From NCBI GenBank assembly GCA_963803375.1, contig CAWDMB010000001.1:62001-126000 (forward strand): a stretch of DNA of 64,000 nt, given 5' to 3'. The notes below the pieces were generated by a model. The model did no database searches. It was not told the DNA's origin and saw nothing but the letters and a program-made list of their open reading frames with translations. Of the stretch, positions 28,199-36,145 are shown in pieces (positions within the stretch are counted from its first letter, which is position 1; the number at the start of each line of letters is the position of its first letter). The stretch comes from JAOPZW01 sp963803375. Lineage in GTDB: Bacteria > Actinomycetota > Thermoleophilia > Solirubrobacterales > Solirubrobacteraceae. The position numbers were made by a program, and so were the translations under genes.

Positions 28199-29644
28199 CA
28201 CGCGGTCGTCGCCGGCGCTGACGAGGCGCAGCTCGACGCCGTCGTGGTTCAGCTCCGCGTGGGCCTCGCGCACGAGCTGGTCGCGCGAGCGCTCGAGGTC
28301 CTCGGCCAAGCGCAGGAGCGCCGACATCCGGTCCAGCCGGCCGGCGTCGCCCTTGACGGCCAGCGCCTCGAACGGCCCGAACGACGGGACGCCCTTGCGG
28401 TGGTAGCGCACGGCCTGGCCGATGAGCGCCACCTCGCGCTGGGTGAAGCCGGCCAGGCCCGCGTTGAAGACGAGGTAGCGCGAGTGCTTGTGGTGGTCGT
28501 CGTAGTCGACGGTCATCCCGATGTCGTGCAACGCGCACGCCGCCCACAGCAGCTCGCGCTCGTGTGGGTCGCCGCCGTGCAGCCCGGCGGCCGCGAGCTC
28601 GTCGAAGAGCCCCAGCGCGAGCGCGATGACGTGGGCCACGTGCGGGTTGGCGCCCGGGTCCATCCCGTACTGGGCGGCGAGGTTGACGACGCTGTCGTGG
28701 CGGACGTCGGCGAAGAGCGGCGGATCGCCGGGGAGGTGACGCGCGAAGAAGACCCCCTCGCGGAGCCCCGCCTCGGTGATCTCGAGCCCGTCGAAGCCGC
28801 CGCGCTCGACGACGCCCTGGACGACGATCGCGCCGGCGAGGATGAGGTCGCCGCGCGACGGCTTGATCCCGGGCATCCGCGAGCGCTCGGCCGTCGTCAT
28901 CCTCGCGAGCTGCTCGACGAGGTCGTCGAGCTCGTCGCGCGCGAGCACGTAGCCCTGGACGCCGAACTCCGGGATGCCGAGGTGGCGCTGGGCCGCGGCG
29001 GCGAGGTTGCGCACGGTCCCGCCGATCCCGACGAGCCGCCCCGGGTGCTCGGCGAGCCACGGCGCGCGGTCCAGCTCGGAGGCGATGTGTGCCCGCAGCT
29101 CCTTGAGCTGCTTGGACTTGGCCGGACCGTCGCCGGGCAGGAAGCGCTCGGTCGTGCGCACCGCGCCGAGCGTCCAGGACTCCAGCTCGCGCGCGCGCCG
29201 ATCCTCGACGGCGACGAGCTGCATCGAGCCGCCGCCGAGGTCGAGCGTGACGCCGTCGGTCAGCGTGCTCGAGTTGACGGCCGCGAGGTAGCCGAAGCGC
29301 GCCTCGTCCTGCGTCGAGAGCACGCGGACGTCGAGGCCGGATGCGGGCTGGGCGCTCTCGAGGAACTCGGCGGCGTTCGACGCGTCGCGGATCGCGCTGG
29401 TGGCCACCGGCATGATCTCCTCGCCGCGCAGGCCGGCGGCGCCGCAGAAGTGCGCGAAGACTCCCATCGTCGCCTGCGCGCGCCACATCCCCGCCTCGCC
29501 GAGACGCCCGGTGGCGGCCAGGCCCTCGCCGATGCGCACCGCCTCGGAGATCTCGTCGGTGCGCTTCCACCAGCCGTCGCGGGCCGTGAACACGACGAGG
29601 CGGAACGTGTTCGACCCGAGGTCGATGACGGCGAGGCGCGCCAT
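28130..29644 (-). CDS. Ppx/GppA family phosphatase (exopolyphosphatase-like)
   Basis: Hydrolyses terminal phosphates of polyphosphate or converts pppGpp to ppGpp. 504 residues. ASKHA fold with phosphate loops AVIDLGSNTFRLVVF and LDLGGGSMQLVAVEDR; GIGGTVRNLA closes the nucleotide site. An additional C-terminal HD-like domain (about 320-500) carries CALHDIGMTVDYDDHHKHSR, as in long Ppx/GppA proteins. ATG at 29644 places the start just before the motif. It is separated from the upstream MFS gene by a strong hairpin. Confidence 0.92.
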   Translation of the reverse strand: MARLAVIDLGSNTFRLVVFTARDGWWKRTDEISEAVRIGEGLAATGRLGEAGMWRAQATMGVFAHFCGAAGLRGEEIMPVATSAIRDASNAAEFLESAQPASGLDVRVLSTQDEARFGYLAAVNSSTLTDGVTLDLGGGSMQLVAVEDRRARELESWTLGAVRTTERFLPGDGPAKSKQLKELRAHIASELDRAPWLAEHPGRLVGIGGTVRNLAAAAQRHLGIPEFGVQGYVLARDELDDLVEQLARMTTAERSRMPGIKPSRGDLILAGAIVVQGVVERGGFDGLEITEAGLREGVFFARHLPGDPPLFADVRHDSVVNLAAQYGMDPGANPHVAHVIALALGLFDELAAAGLHGGDPHERELLWAACALHDIGMTVDYDDHHKHSRYLVFNAGLAGFTQREVALIGQAVRYHRKGVPSFGPFEALAVKGDAGRLDRMSALLRLAEDLERSRDQLVREAHAELNHDGVELRLVSAGDDRVSRWAAGREVELFEHAFGRPLSV

Positions 29645-29658
29645 GACCGCGCAGGCTA

Positions 29659-29694
29659 GTGTGCCTCGGCCACCCGCGGGCGGCCGAGGCACAC
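29659..29694. terminator. Strong hairpin downstream of the MFS gene
   Basis: Perfect 13-bp inverted repeat GTGTGCCTCGGCC / GGCCGAGGCACAC with a 10-nt loop, lying between the stop of the MFS gene (29702) and the start of ppx (29644). There is no U-tract, which is common for high-GC terminators. It shares an AGTGTGCC core with the hairpin after gltA. Confidence 0.75.
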
Positions 29695-29701
29695 CGTGCT
29701 G

Positions 29702-31141
29702 CTACGCGGCCTCGACGGCGACCGCGACGGCGCGCTCGCGGCGGCCCAGCGCGGTCGCAAGCACGCCGAGGAGGGCGGCGGCGAGCGAGACCCAGATCGC
29801 GGCGTGGAAGCCGTCGAGCAGCCCCTGGGCGGTGCCATCGGACGCGCCGTTGGCGTTGGCGACCGCGGTGACGATCGCGAGCACCAGGGCGCCGCCGAAC
29901 TGGAAGGACGTGTTGACCAGGCCGCCGGCGAGGCCCTGCTCCTCGGGCGCGATGCCGTTCGTGGCGGCGATGTTCAGCGGCCCGTAGGCCAGCCCGAAGC
30001 CGAGGCCGCCGAGGATGAACGTCGGGAGCATGGCCAGCACGTACCCCGAGTCGAGGCCGATCGGCAGGAACAGCGCGTAGCCGATCGTGATCGAGGCCAG
30101 GCCGGCCGCGATCACCCGCGTCACGCCGAAGCGGGAGACGAACGGAGCGACCCGGGGCGCGAGCGTGGCCACGATCAGGCCGGCCGGGAACAGCGCCAGC
30201 CCGGTCTCGAGCGCAGTCCAGCCGCGCGCCTGCTGCAGGTACAGCGTGAGCATGAACTGGAAGCCGAACCAGCTCCCGATCAGCGCCATCGCGCCGAGGT
30301 TGGCGCGCACGAGCGAGCCCGAGCGCAAGATGCCCAGCCGCACCAGCGGCGCCTGGCTGCTGCGCTCGATCACCACGAACATGGCCATGATCGCCGCGGC
30401 GATCGCCAGCGAGCCGAGGGTTCGGAGCGAGCCCCAGCCCGCGTCGGGCGCCTCGACGACGGTGAACACCAGCAGCAGCATCGCCGCCGTGACGGTCACC
30501 GCGCCGGCGAGGTCGAACCTGCGCGCCACGCTCACGACGCGGTTGTCGGCGGGGACGAGCAGCACGGCGCCGACGAGCGTCGCCAGGGCGAACGGCGCCG
30601 GCAGGAAGAACACCCAGCGCCAGCCCAGCTCGGTCAGCAGCCCGCTGAACACGAGGCCCAGGGACCAGCCGGTCGCGCCGGTCGCGGTGTAGACCGCGAG
30701 CGCCTTGTTGCGAGCGGGGCCCTCGGCAAACGTCGTCGTGATGATGGAGAGCCCTGCCGGCGCCGTGAACGCCGCGCTGACGCCCTTGATGAAGCGCGTC
30801 GCGACGAGCAGCGCGCCGTCGTTGGCGAGGCCGCCGAGGGCGGAGGCGACCACGAACACGCCGAGCGAGATGACGAACATACGTCGCCGGCCGAGAAGGT
30901 CGGCCGCGCGGCCGCCGAGCAACAGGAAGCCGCCGTAGCCGAGGACGTAGCCGCTCACCACCCACTGCAGCGAGCTCGTGGACATGTCCAGGTCGGTGCG
31001 GATGGAGGGGAGAGCGACGCCGACCATCGAGACGTCGAGCGCGTCGAGGAAGAGCGCGCCGCACAGGACGAGCAGCGCGGCCCACGCGCGCCCGGTCAAC
31101 CGATCGGTGCTCGTCGTCGTGGAAGCGGAGGGAGATGCCAT
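29702..31141 (-). CDS. MFS multidrug-type efflux transporter (DHA2/EmrB-like)
   Basis: 479-residue, 14-helix-type drug/proton antiporter of the inner membrane. Motif A is GRAADLLGRRR and the motif C-like segment is TATGATGWSLGLVFSGLLTE. The N-terminal LDALDVSMVGVALPSIRTDL is typical of DHA2 members. It is divergently transcribed from a MarR regulator with a palindromic operator between them, so it is probably derepressed by a MarR ligand. ATG at 31141; earlier in-frame codons run into the operator. Confidence 0.92.
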   Translation of the reverse strand: MASPSASTTTSTDRLTGRAWAALLVLCGALFLDALDVSMVGVALPSIRTDLDMSTSSLQWVVSGYVLGYGGFLLLGGRAADLLGRRRMFVISLGVFVVASALGGLANDGALLVATRFIKGVSAAFTAPAGLSIITTTFAEGPARNKALAVYTATGATGWSLGLVFSGLLTELGWRWVFFLPAPFALATLVGAVLLVPADNRVVSVARRFDLAGAVTVTAAMLLLVFTVVEAPDAGWGSLRTLGSLAIAAAIMAMFVVIERSSQAPLVRLGILRSGSLVRANLGAMALIGSWFGFQFMLTLYLQQARGWTALETGLALFPAGLIVATLAPRVAPFVSRFGVTRVIAAGLASITIGYALFLPIGLDSGYVLAMLPTFILGGLGFGLAYGPLNIAATNGIAPEEQGLAGGLVNTSFQFGGALVLAIVTAVANANGASDGTAQGLLDGFHAAIWVSLAAALLGVLATALGRRERAVAVAVEAA

Positions 31142-31153
31142 TGCGAAAAGATA

Positions 31154-31196
31154 CATGCGTAGACAAGCATTGTCTACGCATGAATTGTACTCGCAA
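31154..31196 (-). promoter_or_regulatory. MarR-type operator overlapping the MFS promoter
   Basis: A perfect 13-bp inverted repeat (CATGCGTAGACAA, 3-nt spacer, TTGTCTACGCATG) at 31154-31182. On the minus strand a plausible promoter is TTGCGA (31196-31191), 16 bp, GACAAT (31174-31169), with the -10 inside the palindrome. The segment is AT-rich compared with both neighbours. Its position between MFS and MarR argues for autoregulation plus repression of the pump. Confidence 0.8.
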
Positions 31197-31229
31197 ATAT
31201 TGTTGACGCGCGGTATAATGTTCGTCGCG

Positions 31230-31613
31230 ATGTCCCCGCCAAACAACGATCAGGCGTTGCTCGGTGCTTGGCACGAGCTTGCCGATCGGCACGCGTGGGT
31301 CGTGTCCGCGCTGGAGCGCTCGCTGAAGGTCAACCACGGCCTCGGGGTGATGGAGTTCGAGGTGCTCGAGCGGCTGGCGTCGTCGAAGGGCGACCAGTGC
31401 CGCATGCAGGAGCTCACCGAGGTCACGCACCTCAGCCAGAGCGCGCTGTCGCGGCTCGTGGGCCGGCTTGAAGCGGAGGGCCTCGTGACGCGGGCGATGT
31501 GCCCCGACGACCGGCGCGGGATCTTCGCGCACATCACCGACGCTGGCCGCGAGCGTTACGAGGCCGCGCGCCCCACCCATCGCGCGGTCCTCGCAGAGAC
31601 GCTGGACCTCTAG
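31230..31613 (+). CDS. MarR-family transcriptional regulator
   Basis: Winged-helix dimeric repressor of about 127 residues. The DNA-binding part is QELTEVTHLSQSALSRLVGRL (recognition helix), followed by the wing VTRAMCPDDRRGIFAHITDAGR containing the conserved DxRG. ATG at 31230 is preferred because a TATAAT box at 31214-31219 overlaps the alternative ATG at 31218. A near-leaderless transcript would then begin at about 31226. Likely ligand-responsive repressor of the divergent MFS gene. Its stop shares a CTAG with the stop of the convergent glyoxalase gene. Confidence 0.88.
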   Translation: MSPPNNDQALLGAWHELADRHAWVVSALERSLKVNHGLGVMEFEVLERLASSKGDQCRMQELTEVTHLSQSALSRLVGRLEAEGLVTRAMCPDDRRGIFAHITDAGRERYEAARPTHRAVLAETLDL

Positions 31614-31984
31614 CGCCGCTCGATGATCTCGATCCGGTAGCCGTCGGGATCTCTAACGAAGCACAGCCGCGAGCCGCCCTCGCGGACGGTGTACGGCGGC
31701 TTCTCGGGCTCGATGCCCCGCTCGGCCAGCGCGGCCAGCGTGGCGTCGAGATCCGGCGACGTGATCGCGATGTGGTTGTAGCCGGTGCCGAGCTCGTAGA
31801 AGTCGACGCCGTGGTTGTAGGTCAGCTCGAGCCGCGCGCCGTCGCCCGGCAGGCCCATGAAGACGTTGATCGCCTCGTCGCGGATCGGGAAGCGGCCGGT
31901 CTCCTCGAAGCCCAGGGCCTTGTAGAAGGCAACCGAGCGGTCGATGTCACCGATGCGGTAGCAGGTGTGGATGAGCTCAGGCAC
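31610..31984 (-). CDS. Lactoylglutathione-lyase-like VOC protein (glyoxalase I family)
   Basis: 124-residue vicinal-oxygen-chelate protein with two beta-alpha-beta-beta-beta modules. Glyoxalase I-like metal ligands are visible: His in LIHTCYRIGD, Glu in ARLELTYNHG, His in TGYNHIAITS and Glu in DGYRIEIIE. It would isomerise a hemithioacetal of methylglyoxal; actinobacteria usually lack glutathione, so the thiol may be mycothiol or another (inference). GTG at 31984 is the start in register with the fold. It is divergent from the MBL hydrolase gene. Confidence 0.88.
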   Translation of the reverse strand: MPELIHTCYRIGDIDRSVAFYKALGFEETGRFPIRDEAINVFMGLPGDGARLELTYNHGVDFYELGTGYNHIAITSPDLDATLAALAERGIEPEKPPYTVREGGSRLCFVRDPDGYRIEIIERR

Positions 31985-32018
31985 GGCCGTGAAGCGTAGC
32001 CCTGGGAGGATGCGGGCC

Positions 32019-32750
32019 ATGGTCATCGAGCGCTCCATGCATCCGCAGTTCCTCTCGAACACGTATCTCGTCGGGCAGGAGGGCGGTGCGGCGTCGTTCG
32101 TCGACGCCGGCGGCCCGGTCACGGCGCTCGTCGCAGCGGCGGAGCGCCACGGGATGACGCCGACGCACGTGCTGCTCACCCATCGCCACCACGACCACGT
32201 CGCCGAGCTGGGCAAGCTCACGCGGACCTGGCCGAGCCTCGAGGTGCTCGCCCATCCCGACGAGCGCGTCGACGGCGTGACCGGCGAGCTGCTGCCCGGC
32301 GAGACCGTGACCATCGGCGACCTCGAGGTGCGCGCGCTCCACACGCCCGGTCACACGAAGGGGATGCTGTCGCTGCTCGTCGAGGGGAACGTGTTCACGG
32401 GCGACACGCTGTTCAAGAACTCGGTCGGCGGCGTGCGCGCGCCCGGCCACACGACCTACGCCGACCTCAAGCGCTCGATCATGGACGTGCTTCTCGTCTT
32501 GGCGCCGGAGACCATCATCCGCCCCGGGCACACCGAGCCGACGACCGTCGCCGACGAATGGGAGAGCAACGCGTTCGTGCGCGTCTGGCGGGGCCTCGAC
32601 CCCGAAGGCGACGAGCCGTGCACGGCGCTCGGCGAGCCGGCCACCCTCGTCCTGCTCGCCGAGGACTACGACGGCGGCCACAAGGCGTGGGTCCGCTGGC
32701 CCGACGGCTCGGACGACATCGTCCCGGGCTCCCAGGTGCGGAGCGGGTAG
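32019..32750 (+). CDS. MBL-fold metallohydrolase (glyoxalase II-like)
   Basis: 243-residue metallo-beta-lactamase-fold hydrolase. The zinc motif is THRHHDHVAELG, with further ligands His in LHTPGHTKG, Asp in FTGDTLF and His in RPGHTEPTT. The first about 190 residues are the MBL core. A C-terminal addition of about 50 residues ending in WVRWPDGSDDIVPGSQV looks like a small beta domain. It is divergent from a glyoxalase I-like gene, which suggests a two-step aldehyde detoxification pair (inference). ATG at 32019 has a GGGAGG sequence upstream at proper spacing. Confidence 0.88.
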   Translation: MVIERSMHPQFLSNTYLVGQEGGAASFVDAGGPVTALVAAAERHGMTPTHVLLTHRHHDHVAELGKLTRTWPSLEVLAHPDERVDGVTGELLPGETVTIGDLEVRALHTPGHTKGMLSLLVEGNVFTGDTLFKNSVGGVRAPGHTTYADLKRSIMDVLLVLAPETIIRPGHTEPTTVADEWESNAFVRVWRGLDPEGDEPCTALGEPATLVLLAEDYDGGHKAWVRWPDGSDDIVPGSQVRSG

Positions 32751-32781
32751 CTGGACATCGGCGCCCCTACCATCCTCGGAG

Positions 32782-34170
32782 ATGCCCAAGGACCCGATTC
32801 CAACCTCGAGGCTGCGACGCTCGGCGGCCGTGGGGCGGCTCGCGGCGGGGCAGGCGGTGCGTCAGGCGGGGACGCGCGCGGCCAACGTGACGCGGTCCGA
32901 GGAGGAGGCCGAGCAGGCGCTCGCGCGGCGACAGCTCGAGACCGCCGGGCAGATCGTCGCGGCGCTGGGGACGATGAAGGGCGCGGCCATGAAGCTCGGC
33001 CAGGTCATGTCGTTCCTCGACGTCGGCCTGGTCCCCGAGGAGTACCGCGAGCAGTTCCAGCACAAGCTCGCCGAGCTGCGCGACGCGGCGCCGAAGGTCT
33101 CCTTCAAGGACATGCGCAAGGTCCTCGAGCAGGACCTCGCCGAGCCGCTCGACGAGGTCTTCGCCACGTTCGACCCGGTCCCGGTCGCGGCGGCCTCGAT
33201 CGGCCAGGTCTACAAGGCGCGACTGCACGACGACCGCGACGTCGCCGTCAAGGTCCAGTACCCCGGCGTCGCCGCCGCCGTGAGGGCCGACATGCAGAAC
33301 CTCGGGATGATCCTGCGGCTCATGAAGTCCGTCGCGCCCGGGCTCGACCCCAAGGCGATGGGGGCCGAGATCCGCTCGCGCATCGACGAGGAGCTCGACT
33401 ACGAGCTCGAGGCCTCCAACCAGCGGACGCTTGCGCGGATCTTCCGCGGCCATCCGTTCATCGTCATCCCCGACGTCGTCACCTCGCTCTCGCGCGAGCG
33501 CGTCATCGTCTCGGAGTTCGTCTCCGGTCGCGGCTTCGAGGAGCTCAAGCAGCTGCCGCAGGCCGAGCGTGACCGCATCGCCGAGATCGTCTTCCGCTTC
33601 TACTTCGGTTGCATGTACCGCCACCGCCAGTTCAGCGGCGACCCGCACCCGGGCAACTCGATCCTCCTCGACGACGGCCGCATGGCCTTCATCGACTTCG
33701 GGCTCTTCAAGCGCATCCCGGCCGCGGTCGCCGAGTTCGAGCTCGAGACGCAGCGCCTGGGCATCCTGCGCGACGGGCGCGGGCTGATCGAGCAACTGCA
33801 CCGCGGCGGCTGGATGGGCGACCCGTCCTACTACACCGACGACGGGATCCTCGCCCAGTTCGACGACCTCACGTGGTGGTACTCGCGCGACCAGGAGGTC
33901 CGGCTCGACCCCGAGGTCGCCACCCAGGTCGTCCTCCAGATGTCCGACCCACGCTCGCGGCACTTCGGCCAGATGCGCCACGAGACGCTTCCGCCCGACC
34001 ACCTCTTCGGCCGGCGCCTCGAGATGCTGACGCTGGCGGTCATGGCCCAGCTGCGCGCGAACGGCAACTGGCACCGCATCGCCCGCGAGTGGGTCTTCGG
34101 CGACGAGCCCGTCACCGAGCTCGGACGCGAGGAGGCTGTCTTCTACGCCGGGCACCCGCCGCGCGGGTGA
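32782..34170 (+). CDS. ABC1/UbiB (AarF) family atypical kinase
   Basis: 462-residue protein-kinase-like ATPase linked to isoprenoid-quinone or lipid metabolism. The family hallmark is the KxGQ motif in GAAMKLGQVMSFLD. Also visible are the A-rich loop AAASIGQVYKA, Lys in VAVKVQYPGV, HRQFSGDPHPGNSILLDDG (catalytic loop) and IDFGLFKR (metal Asp). No C-terminal membrane anchor is obvious. 31 nt downstream of the MBL gene, same strand. A 166-bp repeat lies between its end and the convergent pyk. Confidence 0.9.
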   Translation: MPKDPIPTSRLRRSAAVGRLAAGQAVRQAGTRAANVTRSEEEAEQALARRQLETAGQIVAALGTMKGAAMKLGQVMSFLDVGLVPEEYREQFQHKLAELRDAAPKVSFKDMRKVLEQDLAEPLDEVFATFDPVPVAAASIGQVYKARLHDDRDVAVKVQYPGVAAAVRADMQNLGMILRLMKSVAPGLDPKAMGAEIRSRIDEELDYELEASNQRTLARIFRGHPFIVIPDVVTSLSRERVIVSEFVSGRGFEELKQLPQAERDRIAEIVFRFYFGCMYRHRQFSGDPHPGNSILLDDGRMAFIDFGLFKRIPAAVAEFELETQRLGILRDGRGLIEQLHRGGWMGDPSYYTDDGILAQFDDLTWWYSRDQEVRLDPEVATQVVLQMSDPRSRHFGQMRHETLPPDHLFGRRLEMLTLAVMAQLRANGNWHRIAREWVFGDEPVTELGREEAVFYAGHPPRG

Positions 34171-34224
34171 GGCGCCGACCCGCGGATCGCCGCGGTCGTC
34201 GAACCGGAGATGACGCGCGGCTCC

Positions 34225-34390
34225 TAGTGGGTCTTCTCGTGACGTTGGGCCGGAAACGGCGAGGCGCCGGCGCCGACTGGCGAGGACGCCGGGAGCGAGC
34301 AATGGTGGAGCCATTGCCGCGACCGAGGACAAAGCCAGGCGGTGATCGGCGTCCGCCGTTTGCGGTCAAACGTTGCGAGAAGGCCCACTA
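34225..34390. repeat. MITE-like 166-bp palindromic repeat, inverted copy
   Basis: Full-length copy, reverse orientation relative to those at 35980 and 56012. The ends are 37-bp imperfect terminal inverted repeats beginning TAGTGGG. The centre holds a 7-bp hairpin GCAATGG / CCATTGC. It lies between convergent aarF and pyk. The outer TA could be a target duplication, as for IS630/mariner-type elements (inference). Confidence 0.9.
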
Positions 34391-34427
34391 CCTCCGGGTC
34401 GCCGCCGACGACCGATCTGGGAGCCGC

Positions 34428-35840
34428 TCAAAGCTCCTGGATCTGGAGCAGGCTCGTCGTCCCGGGGCGCCCGCTCGGCAGCCCCGCGGTGATGCCGACG
34501 CGCTGGCCGCGCCCGCACCAGCCGAGCTCCACGACGCGGGAGGCGGCCTCCTTGATGAGCTCCTCGGTGACCTCGTGGCGACGCATCGACGCGGCCTTGA
34601 CGCCCCAGATGAGCCCGCAGCGGCGCACGGTCTCGCGGCCGGGGGAGAGCGCGAGGATCGGCACGTCGGGACGGTGGGCGCTGACGAGCCGCGCCGACCG
34701 GCCGGACAGCGTCGGGACGACGAGCGCGTCGAGGTGGAGCTCGCGCGCGGCGACGCATGCGGAGTGCGCGACCGAGTACGCCGGGTCGCGCTCGTCGCGG
34801 CGTACGCGCAGGTCGTTCCAGCGCTCGTACGGCGCCTCGCGCTCGGTCGTGCGGGCGACCGCGGCCATGAACTCGATCGCGAGCGCCGGGTTGTGTCCGA
34901 CGGCGGTCTCCTGGGAGAGCATGACCGCATCGGTGCCGTCGAGGATCGCGTTGGCGACGTCGGCGACCTCCGCGCGCGTCGGGCGCGACGAGGTGATCAT
35001 CGAGTCGAGCATCTGCGTCGCGGTGATCGACGGCCGGGCCATCGCGCCCGCGAGCGCGAGCAGGCGCTTCTGGATGATCGGCACGTCCTCGATCGGCAGC
35101 TCGACCCCGAGGTCCCCGCGCGCGACCATGACGCAGTCCGACACCTTGAGGATCTCCTCGACGCGGTCGACGCCCTGGGGCTTCTCGATCTTCGCGATCA
35201 GCGGCGTGCGCGTGTGCTCGCGCACGAAGAGGACGTCCTCGGGCCGGCGCACGAAGCTCAGGGCCACGAGGTCGACCCCGATCTCGATGCCGGCCCGCAG
35301 GTGGGCGAGGTCCTCCTGCGGCACCGCGGGCAGCATGTCCAGAGGCCCGGGGATGTTGAGCCCCTGGCGCGAGGCCACCGTGCCTCCGACCTCGACCTCC
35401 GTGTCGATCTCGTTCTCGCCGGCGCGAACCGCGGTCGTGCGCAGCCGCACCGCGCCGTCGGCGAGGTAGAGGATCGCGCCCGGGTCGATCGAGCCCGCGA
35501 GGCCGTCCCAGCTGATCGACATGCGGCGCCCGTCGCCCGCGTCACCGTTGATGCCGCACACGAACGTCACCGGGTCGCCGGTCTTCAGCTCGGCGACGTC
35601 GCCGCGCAGCGCACCGATGCGCAGCTTGGGACCGGGGAGGTCCTGCAGGATCGCGACCGGGCGCCCGGCCCGGCTCGCGGCGTCCCGGATCGCGCGCGCC
35701 GTCTCGGCGTGCTGCTCGGCGGTTCCGTGGCTGAAGTTCAGCCGGGCGACGTCCATCCCCGCGTCGACCATGCGCACGAGGACGTCGCGGTCACGGGAGG
35801 CCGGACCGATGGTGGCGACGATCTTCGTGCGGCGCTCCAT
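34428..35840 (-). CDS. pyk: Pyruvate kinase
   Basis: Glycolytic enzyme transferring phosphate from phosphoenolpyruvate to ADP. 470 residues, normal length. TKIVATIGPASRD and MDVARLNFSHG at the N-terminus, LIAKIEKPQGV (catalytic Lys), VMVARGDLGVELP (metal Glu/Asp), ITATQMLDSM, and a C-terminal allosteric-type domain ending in GRPGTTSLLQIQEL. ATG at 35840. The gene is flanked on both sides by oppositely oriented copies of the 166-bp repeat. Confidence 0.96.
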   Translation of the reverse strand: MERRTKIVATIGPASRDRDVLVRMVDAGMDVARLNFSHGTAEQHAETARAIRDAASRAGRPVAILQDLPGPKLRIGALRGDVAELKTGDPVTFVCGINGDAGDGRRMSISWDGLAGSIDPGAILYLADGAVRLRTTAVRAGENEIDTEVEVGGTVASRQGLNIPGPLDMLPAVPQEDLAHLRAGIEIGVDLVALSFVRRPEDVLFVREHTRTPLIAKIEKPQGVDRVEEILKVSDCVMVARGDLGVELPIEDVPIIQKRLLALAGAMARPSITATQMLDSMITSSRPTRAEVADVANAILDGTDAVMLSQETAVGHNPALAIEFMAAVARTTEREAPYERWNDLRVRRDERDPAYSVAHSACVAARELHLDALVVPTLSGRSARLVSAHRPDVPILALSPGRETVRRCGLIWGVKAASMRRHEVTEELIKEAASRVVELGWCGRGQRVGITAGLPSGRPGTTSLLQIQEL

Positions 35841-35979
35841 GAGCGCGCCCAACGGTAGATCATCGCCCGGGCGTGGCAGAGCGGTTCGACGGCGCGCGTC
35901 CCCGGCGTCAAGCTCCGAGCCAGGCGACGCCATGGCACCAGGGCGAGGGCGCTGCCGCGCTGCGGTTGTCCCCCGCGCC

Positions 35980-36145
35980 TAGTGGGCCTTCTCGCAACGT
36001 TTGACCGCAAACGGCGGACGCCGATCGCCGCCTGGCTTTGTCCTCGGTCGCGGCAATGGCTCCACCATTGCTCGCTCCCTGCGTCCTCGCCAGTCGGCGC
36101 CGGCGCCTCGCCGTTTCCGGCCCAACGTCACGAGAAGACCCACTA
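35980..36145. repeat. MITE-like 166-bp palindromic repeat, direct copy
   Basis: Reads TAGTGGGCCTTCTCGCAACG at the left and ends in GAGAAGACCCACTA. It differs from the copy at 56012 by two substitutions near the left arm (by eye). It lies upstream of pyk, and its right end contains the TAG stop codon of the minus-strand membrane-protein gene ending at 36143. Confidence 0.92.

Noticed and set aside
31202..31219. TTGACG and TATAAT as a -35/-10 pair
   Set aside because: Only 5 bp separate the hexamers; the TATAAT may act alone, but not with this -35.
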